Part shown: positions 14,563-22,909 of the stretch, in pieces
Layout of the letters: every line of letters begins with the position of its first letter
How positions within the stretch are numbered: the first letter of the stretch is position 1
Notes under the pieces: generated by a model
What the model was told of the DNA's origin: nothing
The model's input: only the letters and a program-made list of their open reading frames with translations
The model's database searches: none
Made by a program: the position numbers and the translations under genes
Source: CAXSEF01 sp964236535
GTDB taxonomy: Bacteria > Pseudomonadota > Alphaproteobacteria > Acetobacterales > Acetobacteraceae
NCBI GenBank assembly: GCA_964236535.1
Contig: CAXSEF010000035.1
Span: 1-28,678, forward strand
DNA length: 28,678 bases
Direction of reading: 5' to 3'

Positions 14563-14832
14563 ATGGACACCCTGACCACGCTGCTCTCGACCCCCTTGGC
14601 TAATCTGCGTGCCTACTGGCTGGAGGAGCAGTGCTGCGGCGAACCGGGGTTGGCGTCGCTCTGGTTTCACGCGGCACGGTGGCCCGAGTGGCTACTGTCG
14701 GATTTGGCCCTGGACCATACCTGCAGGCGTTGCGGTGCCATGCCGGCGCTGACGCTGCTGTCACAGGACCGGCTTAGGCAACCAATCAAGGACATGCGGA
14801 TCGACCTCGCTGATCGGTTCGACACGGACTGA
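14563..14832 (+). CDS. small hypothetical protein with Cys pairs
   Basis: An 89-residue protein starting MDTLTTLLSTPLANL. A CC pair lies in LEEQCCGEPG and a CxxC in HTCRRCGAMPA, about 40 residues apart, which suggests a zinc ribbon. This resembles the many small alphaproteobacterial proteins with a C-terminal CRxCG, but no name can be given. ATG 14563 has only a weak ribosome binding site (CCGGA). The frame is open to 14515 without a better start. It is divergent from the RHH gene. Confidence 0.5.
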   Translation: MDTLTTLLSTPLANLRAYWLEEQCCGEPGLASLWFHAARWPEWLLSDLALDHTCRRCGAMPALTLLSQDRLRQPIKDMRIDLADRFDTD

Positions 14833-14892
14833 CCGGAGCTACGACAGCTGACGCAGAAGACGGCCAGCTTTTCTGCTCGATTACAGCAAGAA

Positions 14893-14950
14893 TGGCCGGA
14901 AGCGGAAGGTCGGCAATGAGGCGCGTCCCCCGGGAAAGCGGACATCTGGC
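14893..14950 (+). repeat. dispersed intergenic repeat, copy 1
   Basis: TGGCCGGAAGCGGAAGGTC (14893-14911) is followed 23 nt later by GAAAGCGGAC and then CTGGC. The 19-nt block and the GAAAGCGGAC block recur with nearly the same spacing at 15326-15384. No gene is seen in 14833-15018 apart from this repeat. Confidence 0.6.
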
Positions 14951-15018
14951 GAACTACCATTCAGAGCCACGGGATGGCATCATCATCACATGTGAGTCGC
15001 CTAGTTTAAGGAGAAGAC

Positions 15019-15312
15019 ATGTCGGAAGGACGAGACCACGAACGACGCTGGATCGTGCTTTGCACTGATGGACGTCATGTGACACTTGGGCGACATACTG
15101 ATCCGACGGAGGACGAGGTTGTTGCTGCTGAACGTTCTCTTTCTGGCGCAGGCTTAGCCGGATGGCTTGCTGTGATGGCTGGTGACTACTACGCCCAGAA
15201 AGTTCAACCGAGCATAATGCCGGTCCGTCCACTAGCCGAACCGACTAGTTCTTTCGAAGATGCGAGGACAGCGTTTGAGATGACAAGGTCGCGGATGCTG
15301 GAGACGGTGTGA
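15019..15312 (+). CDS. conserved small hypothetical protein
   Basis: A 97-residue soluble protein with an N-terminal beta-rich part, WIVLCTDGRHVTLGRHTDPTEDE (about 11-33), a Gly-rich middle GLAGWLAVMAGDYYAQ (about 45-60) and a C-terminal helix. I recognise the pattern from small alphaproteobacterial hypothetical proteins, but no function is attached. The start is firm: AAGGAG lies 7-12 nt before ATG 15019. The gene stands alone between the two copies of the dispersed intergenic repeat. Confidence 0.72.
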   Translation: MSEGRDHERRWIVLCTDGRHVTLGRHTDPTEDEVVAAERSLSGAGLAGWLAVMAGDYYAQKVQPSIMPVRPLAEPTSSFEDARTAFEMTRSRMLETV

Positions 15313-15325
15313 CGTAACCTGAAAC

Positions 15326-15384
15326 TGGCCGGAAGCGGAAGGTCCGCTTTTGAGCGAGAACCTGCGAAAGCGGACAGCTGCTGG
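15326..15384 (+). repeat. dispersed intergenic repeat, copy 2 (hairpin)
   Basis: The same 19-nt block as copy 1 (15326-15344) is followed 21 nt later by GAAAGCGGAC (15366-15375). In this copy GTCCGCTTT (15342-15350) and AAAGCGGAC (15367-15375) form a perfect 9-bp inverted repeat, so it can fold as a hairpin just after the 15019 gene. Nothing else is recognised in 15313-15583. Confidence 0.6.
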
Positions 15385-15583
15385 CCTTTTCCTATTGGCA
15401 GCTATCGACCTCAAGTCGGCCATTCGAGGGCTGATCAGGCAAGCGCAGGATCGGACTTCCACAAAGCTTTTTAAGAGAAGGCGCCCGACGGGTGTCACAG
15501 ATCGAGCGATGCCCTTGAGCGTGATTTAGGAGACAGTCATCGTTACGCCTTCTACACCGCACCAGGATGGAAAGGTTCTGACG

Positions 15584-16571
15584 ATGCGTCTTAACTGGCT
15601 TGTTGTGTTCGGAGCGGTCGTTCTGCCGTTGAAAGTGTCAGCTGTCAGATTCAGCTGTGCTTCAGCCACTACGCCGAAAGACAAATACATTTGCCAATCT
15701 CCGGAGCTTTCGGCTCTCGACGGAAAGCTCGCACAGACTTATCGGCAGAAATTTGTGCTTCTCAGCCCGCAAGGCGCTAGTTTGTTGCGGAACTCCGAGC
15801 AGAGCTGGCTGCTGTACGTTGAGACTGTCTGTCCCATGGCCTCGATGAGCGACCCTTAGTGCAGACCCAGCGATCTGTCTCAAGGAGCGCTTTCAGGAAC
15901 GTTTGCTCGACCTGAGTGCCGTGGCGCGAAAGTTCGGCCCCTTCCTGTTCAATCAAGTCGACTCCTACGCGGCTGAGCCACATACAGCTTCAGACTACAC
16001 GGGCAGCGTAGCCGGCTTCTGTGTGCAGCACATATCATATCCCCAAATTGACGGTCCAGACTCGGCCAATACAAGCTCTTGGAACAAGATCTTCATCAAA
16101 GGTCGTGTCAACACTGCTGTGGGGTGTGACGGCTCTGAGGGTGACGAAGAAACTAAGTACACTATCAATTATGCTGCTGAGCACGTCATAAGCGTGGCTT
16201 GGTCTGACTCAACGTACTGTCATGGCACGCCACACGGTTATTTCTCAGTCGAAAGCGAAAACGTGGTGTGGGACCAGGGCTCGCGAGAGTTGACCCCAAC
16301 GGACGTCTTTGTGGACGGCTGGAAAGTGAGACTGCAGCAGCTCTTCTGGAATGCCGTGCTCGCAAAAAATTGGAAGCCGTCAAGCGGAGGGGCCAAAGAT
16401 GATGTCCTCGAGGCGGTTGTTGATCCCAAGCAATGGTCGTTTACGGATAACGGGCTGAGTGTGTCATTCAGCGCTTATATCGGTGGATGCTATGCCTGCA
16501 ACCCAGATACGACGACGGTACGCTGGACTGATTCGCGGCCTCTATTGATTACTGGGTCGTTGTTGCCCTAG
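15584..16571 (+). pseudogene. secreted LprI-like plus DUF3298-like protein, frameshifted
   Basis: The first frame (15584-15859, 91 codons) has a signal peptide (MRLNWLVVFGAVVLPLKVSA) and an LprI/DUF1311-like segment: FSCASATTPKDKYICQSPEL, LDGKLAQTY, EQSWLLYVETVC. It stops at TAG 15857. The protein continues in the +1 frame from AGT 15858 (SADPAICLKERFQERLLDL) to 16571. There YTINYAAEHVISVAW, PHGYFSVESEN, LTPTDVF and FSAYIGGCYA look like a DUF3298/RsiV-type domain. Joined, the product would be about 328 residues, periplasmic or secreted. A GGAAAGG site precedes ATG 15584. The break is at CCT-TAG, where a +1 slip onto CTT is possible. A fixed frameshift mutation, a read error or recoding are all open, and I favour a simple frameshift. 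Confidence 0.62.
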
Positions 16572-17152
16572 CCGGTAGAATGCGACTTGGCGCATTCCCG
16601 GACTTTCGGAAGCAGATGAGCGTCTGCTATGGACGTCAGGACATCCAAAGCAGACGGGCCGCTACCCCACTAAAAACCGTCGGTCCGGTATGAAGAAGCA
16701 TGCCGTGGATAGCGGACATGCCGTCGCCCCGATGCGCCGGCGGCTACGCCCGCACGAACAGCATTTAGCTGTGGCCCAGCCGCAAATGCGCAACTTTGAC
16801 CGTAACGGTCGTGCCGCCTATCAGCACGACCTCGTAGACCGACGTGGGACATCTACGTATCGGTTCTGGCGTTCGGCGCGGACATCAGACGCCGACACAA
16901 AGATTATATCAAATAGCTCGAGTGGGAGATCCGTCGCCATGCGGATCACACTGCCGAGTTTTAGCATCGCGTTCGGGTGGTCGCTGCTGGTTCCAAACCT
17001 GCAATCCGGGATGTCTCGAGCGACGAGTTTGCTTGACCGACCACGGGGCGGCGGAGCAAGTTTCTGGCGATAACAGATAACATTCCGCGCCAGGACTGGA
17101 TGCGGTCGAATTAGAGAAGAATGCCCGTTTGCAGGGAGAAGACGGCAGGAAA
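16572..17152. other. 580-bp intergenic stretch with no convincing gene
   Basis: Short overlapping frames exist on both strands but none has a ribosome binding site plus family-like sequence. There is a 13-bp palindrome GACCGTAACGGTC at about 16798-16810 and fragments of AGCGGACAT-like intergenic sequence. It separates the small-gene region from the defence island and probably contains the promoter of the 17153 gene. Confidence 0.5.
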
Positions 17153-19753
17153 ATGCTAGGGCATTATCCACTAATGAGCCAAGACGCCTCTGATCCTCTT
17201 GACCAGACGATAGCGTGGATAGTTCACGGCCATGATGCATCCGTCCGCCTCAGGAATTGCATCGACGCCAATCCTTCGGTCGGCGGACTGACACTTGGCG
17301 AGTTCCTGTCGAATCCTGACGAGACACGGCGTCTCCTCTTGGGCCTCCGGAACCTCGGCCGTAAAACCGCCGACGAGCTTGCGGCAATGGCTGCGGCGGC
17401 TGCCGCGGAGTCTGGGGTCGGACCACCGACGCCGGTCCTTGAGCCTCGTGCGCGGCTTGCTTTCAGGTCGCTCGTCAATCTCCTGTCCACTGTTAACTTC
17501 CCGGTTGACCTGCTTGCCATCGAGATGAGCGTGCGGCTGCGGAACTGTCTCAAATCGATAGTGGAAGCCCAGCGCCAGGGCAGGAACGGTGACGCCGCGC
17601 CCTGCAATCTGGGCGCAGTCGTTGCAGGCTGGCCAGATTATCGCATGCTCTTGGTCAAGCAGGCCAACGTCGGTCGGACTACTGTCGCCGAACTCGAAAG
17701 CCTTATCGAGAAGATCGTCAGCAGACGACTCGGGTTACTCTGCGTTCCCGGCGCGGGAACAACTGTCACCATAGGGGTACTAAGTGAGGAGCGGCTCGAC
17801 GAGACGTTCCATCAGGCGCTGATCGATGCCGCGGACGGTACGGAGGGCGACGCGCCATCGGACCTCGCGGCAATGCTTCACGGCGTCGATCGGAAGCTCC
17901 AGTTATCACCCCGCGAGCACATCCAAGAGACAATCGCCGAGTTGCCAGGGAAGGAACGCGACACTGTCACGCGGCGCTACGGCCTGGACGGGGGAGAGCC
18001 GCAGACGCTCGAGCAGATTGCGTCTCGGGTCCACGTGACGCGGGAGCGGGTCCGGCAAGTCGAGGCCAAGGCGCTCGGCAGGCTACGCGTCGGTCCCAAC
18101 CGATTGGCGTTCGAGCGCATCTTGCTGGCCGAAGGCGAAGCGGTCTGGCATATGCTTTCGGCCGGCAGCGATCTCATCATGCCCGCCGATGTTCAGGATC
18201 GCCGTCAAGGAATTTCGGCGCACTTCTTCCTGGCCATTGAAGTCTGTCATGGCCGACTTATCGATTGGGTGAACACCCAAGCCCAGATCGCTCTTGGAGG
18301 CTGGTTGCGCAACGAAGCTGACCCGAAGGACATCAAGGACAGCGTCGCACGCACTGCAACTTGGACCCGGACGGCGCCTAGTCCCGTGCCGCTCGCCGCG
18401 GCAAGCAGGGCAGCGGGCGTGACCGAGAAAAATTTCGGCACCGCCGCGCGGGTGCGGCCCGAAATCAGGCTTTTCGAGGATTACGTCTGCCTGGGCCATT
18501 TTGGGAGCCAAGCCAGACGCACGTGCCGCTTGCACAGGCTTTCTGTCGCCAGTGGAGGCACCCAACCCTTTGATATCTGCACACTGCGAGACACTTACGC
18601 GGCGGCCTACCCTGACGACGCGGTTTCGCCACGCGTGATCTACCTCCAGCTGCTGCGGGCGCCGCATCTCTTCTTTAGGCTTTTCGACTCGATCTGGATT
18701 TGCGTCGAGCCTGGACCTGACCTCATCGGCGTTGCCAGCGGCGACATGCCCTTCCAGCGCATGCCGATGCTCAAAGGCAGCGATTTCGAGCTGGATAGCA
18801 TCGGAGCCTGGCTCCGCGACACCTTGGCGAAAAACGGCCCAAGTCGATCAGTAGACCTGAGGGAGAAGGCGGAAAGTATCTTTTCCCACGGCATCTCGCA
18901 GTCGAGCGTCGGCGCGGCGCTCCAATCCAATCCAGATTTCGTCCGGGTCGCTCCCGGCGTTTACGGGTTGCACAGCGGTGTCGCCACGTGGTTGGAGCCG
19001 GGATCTGTCCATCCGACGCTGCTGAGCGACACTCAATGCCGCTACTATTCTATGTCGAGAAAAACTGGAGACCCGGTTGGCATCTACCCGGGATGGAGCC
19101 GCACCTTGGAGATGGGCCTTTGCCGTTGGGCTTCCTCCAACGCGTCGGACGAAGCCTATCGTTCCTTGCTGGCCGTGGTGGAGCCTTCGGGATGGCCTGT
19201 TGACCCAGTAGAGGCGGATACCTGGCAGGCTCGCAAGCGTTCCTACGGGAGCTATCGTCTGGCGACCCTGACCGCGCCCGAGGCCATGCACCTGCCTTCT
19301 GCCGCAAGCTTCCTGTCCTCCGCCATATGGCTGGCCATGACCGGCTCGATAGCGTGGACGACGGTGAACCGGACCGCCCAGCGGCGCATCGACAGCCAGA
19401 AAGCCGCTTCGACCCTGGCGCTTCTGGTCAGGTTCGGAATGGCTTCGCTGACGCGCCATTGGCAGGATCGCCACCAAGCGCTGCCGAGAGCCGCCGTTGC
19501 CGTCTCGGCCATGCTGGCGGACCTGTCGAGGAACGGGACCCTTTCCTGGGACAAGGGCCATCTGCATGCGCTGAGGGCGGAATCGCCGACGAGCCTGTCG
19601 ATGCCGAACACCTCTTACGCTGTGGAGGCGATGCTGTCTGGCGGAGAGGGAGCTGCTGACAGTCGGCGCATGATGGATGCGGGACCCTCTTCAATGGACG
19701 TCGAAATGCTTTTCGGCAGCGACGACTGGAGTTCGGCGTTCCAACCGGGCTAG
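17153..19753 (+). CDS. multidomain alphaCTD x2 / sigma-70 region 4 / winged-helix protein in defence island
   Basis: An 866-residue protein. Residues ~30-80 (SVRLRNCIDAN ... LLLGLRNLGRKTADEL) and ~125-192 (MSVRLRNCLKSIVEAQ ... VKQANVGRTTVAELESL) are two copies of an RNA polymerase alpha-C-terminal-domain-like helix-hairpin-helix. Residues ~262-312 (LPGKERDTVTRRYGLDG ... TLEQIASRVHVTRERVRQVE) are a clear sigma-70 region 4. Residues ~472-520 and ~542-608 (ending FVRVAPGVYGL) read as two winged helices, the second HARE-HTH-like. The last 250 residues are unassigned. There is no catalytic motif. I use ATG 17153; TTG 17129 and ATG 17174 are alternatives. It ends 26 nt from the convergent AIPR gene. 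Likely a DNA or promoter-recognition component or regulator of the system; this is inference. Confidence 0.8.
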   Translation: MLGHYPLMSQDASDPLDQTIAWIVHGHDASVRLRNCIDANPSVGGLTLGEFLSNPDETRRLLLGLRNLGRKTADELAAMAAAAAAESGVGPPTPVLEPRARLAFRSLVNLLSTVNFPVDLLAIEMSVRLRNCLKSIVEAQRQGRNGDAAPCNLGAVVAGWPDYRMLLVKQANVGRTTVAELESLIEKIVSRRLGLLCVPGAGTTVTIGVLSEERLDETFHQALIDAADGTEGDAPSDLAAMLHGVDRKLQLSPREHIQETIAELPGKERDTVTRRYGLDGGEPQTLEQIASRVHVTRERVRQVEAKALGRLRVGPNRLAFERILLAEGEAVWHMLSAGSDLIMPADVQDRRQGISAHFFLAIEVCHGRLIDWVNTQAQIALGGWLRNEADPKDIKDSVARTATWTRTAPSPVPLAAASRAAGVTEKNFGTAARVRPEIRLFEDYVCLGHFGSQARRTCRLHRLSVASGGTQPFDICTLRDTYAAAYPDDAVSPRVIYLQLLRAPHLFFRLFDSIWICVEPGPDLIGVASGDMPFQRMPMLKGSDFELDSIGAWLRDTLAKNGPSRSVDLREKAESIFSHGISQSSVGAALQSNPDFVRVAPGVYGLHSGVATWLEPGSVHPTLLSDTQCRYYSMSRKTGDPVGIYPGWSRTLEMGLCRWASSNASDEAYRSLLAVVEPSGWPVDPVEADTWQARKRSYGSYRLATLTAPEAMHLPSAASFLSSAIWLAMTGSIAWTTVNRTAQRRIDSQKAASTLALLVRFGMASLTRHWQDRHQALPRAAVAVSAMLADLSRNGTLSWDKGHLHALRAESPTSLSMPNTSYAVEAMLSGGEGAADSRRMMDAGPSSMDVEMLFGSDDWSSAFQPG

Positions 19754-19779
19754 CATCGACCGCGTAAGACCGACTCAGC

Positions 19780-21897
19780 TCAAGCCAGCTCCGCTTTGGC
19801 GTCAGTCGCTTCGGCATCGGCGATCACGCCTCGAACAAGCACTCCCTGCTCGTTCGCGGCGTTTATCATTCGCCGTCCCTCCCGCGCGTCCTTGGTGGAA
19901 GGATCCTTGATCCAGCCATTCGCGGCCAAGTTCCCGAGCTGGCTCGCTGTCAGTCTCTGACGGGGGTCAACCAGACCTGACTTGCGGCCCCACTCGATTA
20001 TTTTCACCCAGTCGGTCGCGTCAGTCCGACGGCAGGCTGCGAGCGCGTCAATATCGTCGGGATCAAGCGGCACCCGGGCGACCGTCGGCTGAACCCCCCA
20101 GCCGCCTCCCTGCTTCACCGTCTGGGCGAGTTCGGGCGGAAGGCGGTCGGGCAACGGCAGGTCGAGCGCCCTGACCGAGGCCCAGCATTCGGCCTTTTTG
20201 GTCCATTCCTTCACGTCCCGGGCACCCGCCGTCTCGATGATGCACGCGGCAATGGGATGACCCCAAGACCTGAGCAGGTCTTCCAGGACAGTCGAAACCC
20301 GCTGGTTCTGCCAGACATGGGCCAAGTCGAACTGGCTACCTGTCCTGAAAGACAGGTACGCCAAAGTGTAGGCCGAGATCTGCGGCCTGTAGCCCTCGAA
20401 CTTCTCGCGTTTTGCCAAGTCGGTCATTGTGTTGGCGAGGATGCCCTTGGAGATGAGGTCCCGGAAATACGTGTCGTCCGGCTCCCAGCTTTTCGCCCTG
20501 GTCTCTCTTTGCCGCTGGGAGAACAGCACGAAGCTCTTCTGAGCGCCCGCGCTGACGAAATGGGGAAGCTGGTCCCAGGCGTTGACCCACCTCGCCAGGT
20601 CGGTCTTGGCAAAGCGACGCCCTGGCGGGGTGCGTTCCTTGAAGTTCCTCAGCTGCGCGGGCGTTGCCCCCTCCATGGCTTGCGCCACCATGTATTGCCC
20701 CCTGGCACGCTCGTAGAACCATTTGCCCTGCTCGCCCGGTATCCAGATGGACTTGGACAGGCGCTCGACCGCAATATGGAACGGGTCATTGGCCGAGAAG
20801 TCTGCCATCTGCACGGGGTTCTGCGTGTTGGCGAATTCGGCGATCCTCGGAGCCAGCGTTTCGACCAAGTCAGCCGGGATGACGGTTATCTTGGCTTGGA
20901 GGAAGACCTTCGACAGGTCGGCCTTGTCCATTGTCGCGGCCCTGTGAATCGAGGCCGTCGTCTGGCCACCGTTCACGATCTGCATCCCGCGGACGCGCTT
21001 AAGGACCGTGTCGCCATCTTCGCCCTGTCTGGCATCCACCTCTTCCGCAGTAATGGAAATGCCGTTGTTGTAGGCCATAAAGCGCTCGGGTTCCTTCCTG
21101 ATGGTGTCCCGTATGCCGCGGTTGACCTTTCCCTTGGCCTGGAGGAACGAGCGGACGTTCCGCTCGAGCAGGCGCGCGCTGTAGCGATCGTAGACGCGGG
21201 ACAGGAACTCCCCCGGGAGAATCGCCACCCAAGCGGCATATTCGCCGATTATTTCCGGCAGCCGGATGCAGCGCACCGGCCCGTCGTAGAACTCGGCAAC
21301 GTCGATATTTATCGGCTCCTGCGCCCTCCCCGAAGTCGTCGCCCTGGCGAGCCGCTCGGCGTCCCAGACCTCGAACCTGACCTGGACGTTGCCGATCGCA
21401 CGGTCGGGCAGCTTGTCGCGGCCGAGCGTGGTCGTCCCGTCCGTCAGGACGAAAACCCTGACGCGCTCGGTTTTCGGCCCGAGTTCATTGATTAGTCGGG
21501 TCATCCCGAAGACTTCCGTGCCGGGCTGGAGGGAGGAATGCAGCCCCTTCACTGCAGCGTCAAAGTAGCGAACCGCTTGCTCGACGGCCTTGCGAACGTC
21601 TTCAGCAGGCACCTTCACTGGTTCCGCGGCGTTCAGGAACACGCTTACGAACAAGTCAATGGAACCCACGTCCTCCGACACTGCGTAGCCGTTGAGCTTG
21701 CCGGACCCGCGGCCGGCCTTGCCTTCGAAGTAGACGCACTCCGCACCTTCGACGACGCCTAGATCGGCGAGCTGCTCGAGCACGATCTCGGTGAAGACGT
21801 TTTCCTTGAAATCCGCTGCTGTGCCGTCCAGCCCTCCGGCGCGATCCATGATCTCGGAGTTGAGGGCTGCCACGAACTTGGAAGGGTCATCGCTCAT
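19780..21897 (-). CDS. AIPR (abortive infection phage resistance) family protein
   Basis: A 705-residue protein of the AIPR family, found in phage-defence loci and in abortive-infection proteins. The family blocks are RNVRSFLQAKGKVNRGIRD near 246, RFMAYNNGISITA, QIVNGGQTTASIH near 306 and EFANTQNPVQMADF near 354. The N-terminal 200 residues include IDLFVSVFLN, typical of the restriction-like N-terminal region, but I cannot assign catalytic residues with confidence. ATG 21897 (MSDDPSK) has GGA 7 nt upstream; ATG 21909 is four codons earlier. It overlaps the PD-(D/E)XK gene by 11 nt and is the last gene of the four-gene minus-strand operon. The expected role is to act on nucleic acid or mediate cell-level immunity; its mechanism is not known to me. 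Confidence 0.9.
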   Translation of the reverse strand: MSDDPSKFVAALNSEIMDRAGGLDGTAADFKENVFTEIVLEQLADLGVVEGAECVYFEGKAGRGSGKLNGYAVSEDVGSIDLFVSVFLNAAEPVKVPAEDVRKAVEQAVRYFDAAVKGLHSSLQPGTEVFGMTRLINELGPKTERVRVFVLTDGTTTLGRDKLPDRAIGNVQVRFEVWDAERLARATTSGRAQEPINIDVAEFYDGPVRCIRLPEIIGEYAAWVAILPGEFLSRVYDRYSARLLERNVRSFLQAKGKVNRGIRDTIRKEPERFMAYNNGISITAEEVDARQGEDGDTVLKRVRGMQIVNGGQTTASIHRAATMDKADLSKVFLQAKITVIPADLVETLAPRIAEFANTQNPVQMADFSANDPFHIAVERLSKSIWIPGEQGKWFYERARGQYMVAQAMEGATPAQLRNFKERTPPGRRFAKTDLARWVNAWDQLPHFVSAGAQKSFVLFSQRQRETRAKSWEPDDTYFRDLISKGILANTMTDLAKREKFEGYRPQISAYTLAYLSFRTGSQFDLAHVWQNQRVSTVLEDLLRSWGHPIAACIIETAGARDVKEWTKKAECWASVRALDLPLPDRLPPELAQTVKQGGGWGVQPTVARVPLDPDDIDALAACRRTDATDWVKIIEWGRKSGLVDPRQRLTASQLGNLAANGWIKDPSTKDAREGRRMINAANEQGVLVRGVIADAEATDAKAELA

Positions 21898-22909
21898 TGC
21901 TGGTTCCATGCATCATGCGGCGAGCCTCGGCTGCATCGATCAGGAAAGGAAGGCAGGCCGTCAGGCTTACCGAGTACGAGCATGCCGTTACGCCGGCGTA
22001 GAGTTCATCGGCACGGATCCGCGGGAAGTTGCCCCTGACGAGAAACTGCCTGTCCGAATGCATGGCGAAACCCTCTTTCCCGTAGTTCGCCCTGTGCGCT
22101 CGCAAATATCCTATCTCGAGCAGGCTGTCGGAGAAGCGGATGCCAGCGGAAGGATCCGATGCGGACATCGCGCACGAAATTGCGTCGATCATGTCAGGAA
22201 GCGTCTCACCTTGCCCTTCGGCCCTGGTGAGTGCGACGTGGCGGACCACGAGGCAGGGCAGAGGGCGCTCGTCGAGCTGGACGAGATTGGAGACCTCGAA
22301 CGAGGCGGAGCCCGGGGAGGCGGTCGCCTTGACCTCGACAGAGCAATTTGGGAGTCGGAAATCCTGCGCCCCTGCCCATGGGCCTTGCCATGCATCGACC
22401 GCAGCGGAGGCGCCCAAGCCATGGGCGAGAAGCTCCCGCAACACGAACAGCTCGGCGTAAAGTCCTGTTTGCTCCTGCTCCGACAACAGGCGGTCGCCGT
22501 GTCGCTTCATGAATCTCTGCCACGTGTTGAGTCGCCCGATCAGGGCCGCGACGCCTTCTTTTTCCGATCTCGCCGAGGCGACCGCCATGGCCACGTCATC
22601 CGCGAGCACGGCGAACACACCGCCATACCTGGCATCGGTCAGCTCAAGGCATATCCGCACCGAGCCATTCGGCCCGGGAGCAACCGGCACGAGGTTGACG
22701 TCAAAGCCCGAGCAGGCCGGAAAGGCACTGGCCGGATGTATCGACTGGGCCCTTACCTCGAGAAGCAATCCTTTGGTCCGTTCCGGGAGCTTGATCCCGG
22801 CATACAAGGGAGTAGCAGAGGCGGCATGCGTGCGGCGCACGTGCCATCCAGGTTCGGTCCTGGTTTCGGCAGCGATCTCGGCCCATGTTTCCGCGACGGC
22901 AGGGATCAA
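21887..22909 (-). CDS. PD-(D/E)XK (DUF4420-like) nuclease-family protein
   Basis: A 340-residue protein matching the PD-(D/E)XK-motif family (DUF4420) that accompanies Z1 helicases. The N-terminal part (SGFDVNLVPVAPG, ARYGGVFAVLADDV) is followed by QEQTGLYAELFVLRELL. The nuclease core then has D183 in QDFRL and E192/K194 in SVEVKATAS, an intact E-x-K. This supports metal-dependent DNA cleavage. The start appears to be TTG 22909 inside the stop of the Z1 gene (TTGA overlap), with GGGGCGG upstream. The frame extends only to another TTG at 22936. In this gene set it is the probable DNA-cutting subunit. Confidence 0.88.
   Translation of the reverse strand: MIPAVAETWAEIAAETRTEPGWHVRRTHAASATPLYAGIKLPERTKGLLLEVRAQSIHPASAFPACSGFDVNLVPVAPGPNGSVRICLELTDARYGGVFAVLADDVAMAVASARSEKEGVAALIGRLNTWQRFMKRHGDRLLSEQEQTGLYAELFVLRELLAHGLGASAAVDAWQGPWAGAQDFRLPNCSVEVKATASPGSASFEVSNLVQLDERPLPCLVVRHVALTRAEGQGETLPDMIDAISCAMSASDPSAGIRFSDSLLEIGYLRAHRANYGKEGFAMHSDRQFLVRGNFPRIRADELYAGVTACSYSVSLTACLPFLIDAAEARRMMHGTSNER

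Noticed and set aside
16690..17240. Overlapping frames on both strands before the alphaCTD/sigma4 gene
   Set aside because: No ribosome binding sites, no family-like sequence and low-quality composition; a GTGGGACAT fragment at about 16847 resembles the recombinase half-site but is a single partial match.
20257..21495. 412-codon plus-strand frame antisense to AIPR
   Set aside because: Antisense shadow; the minus strand carries the AIPR motifs.
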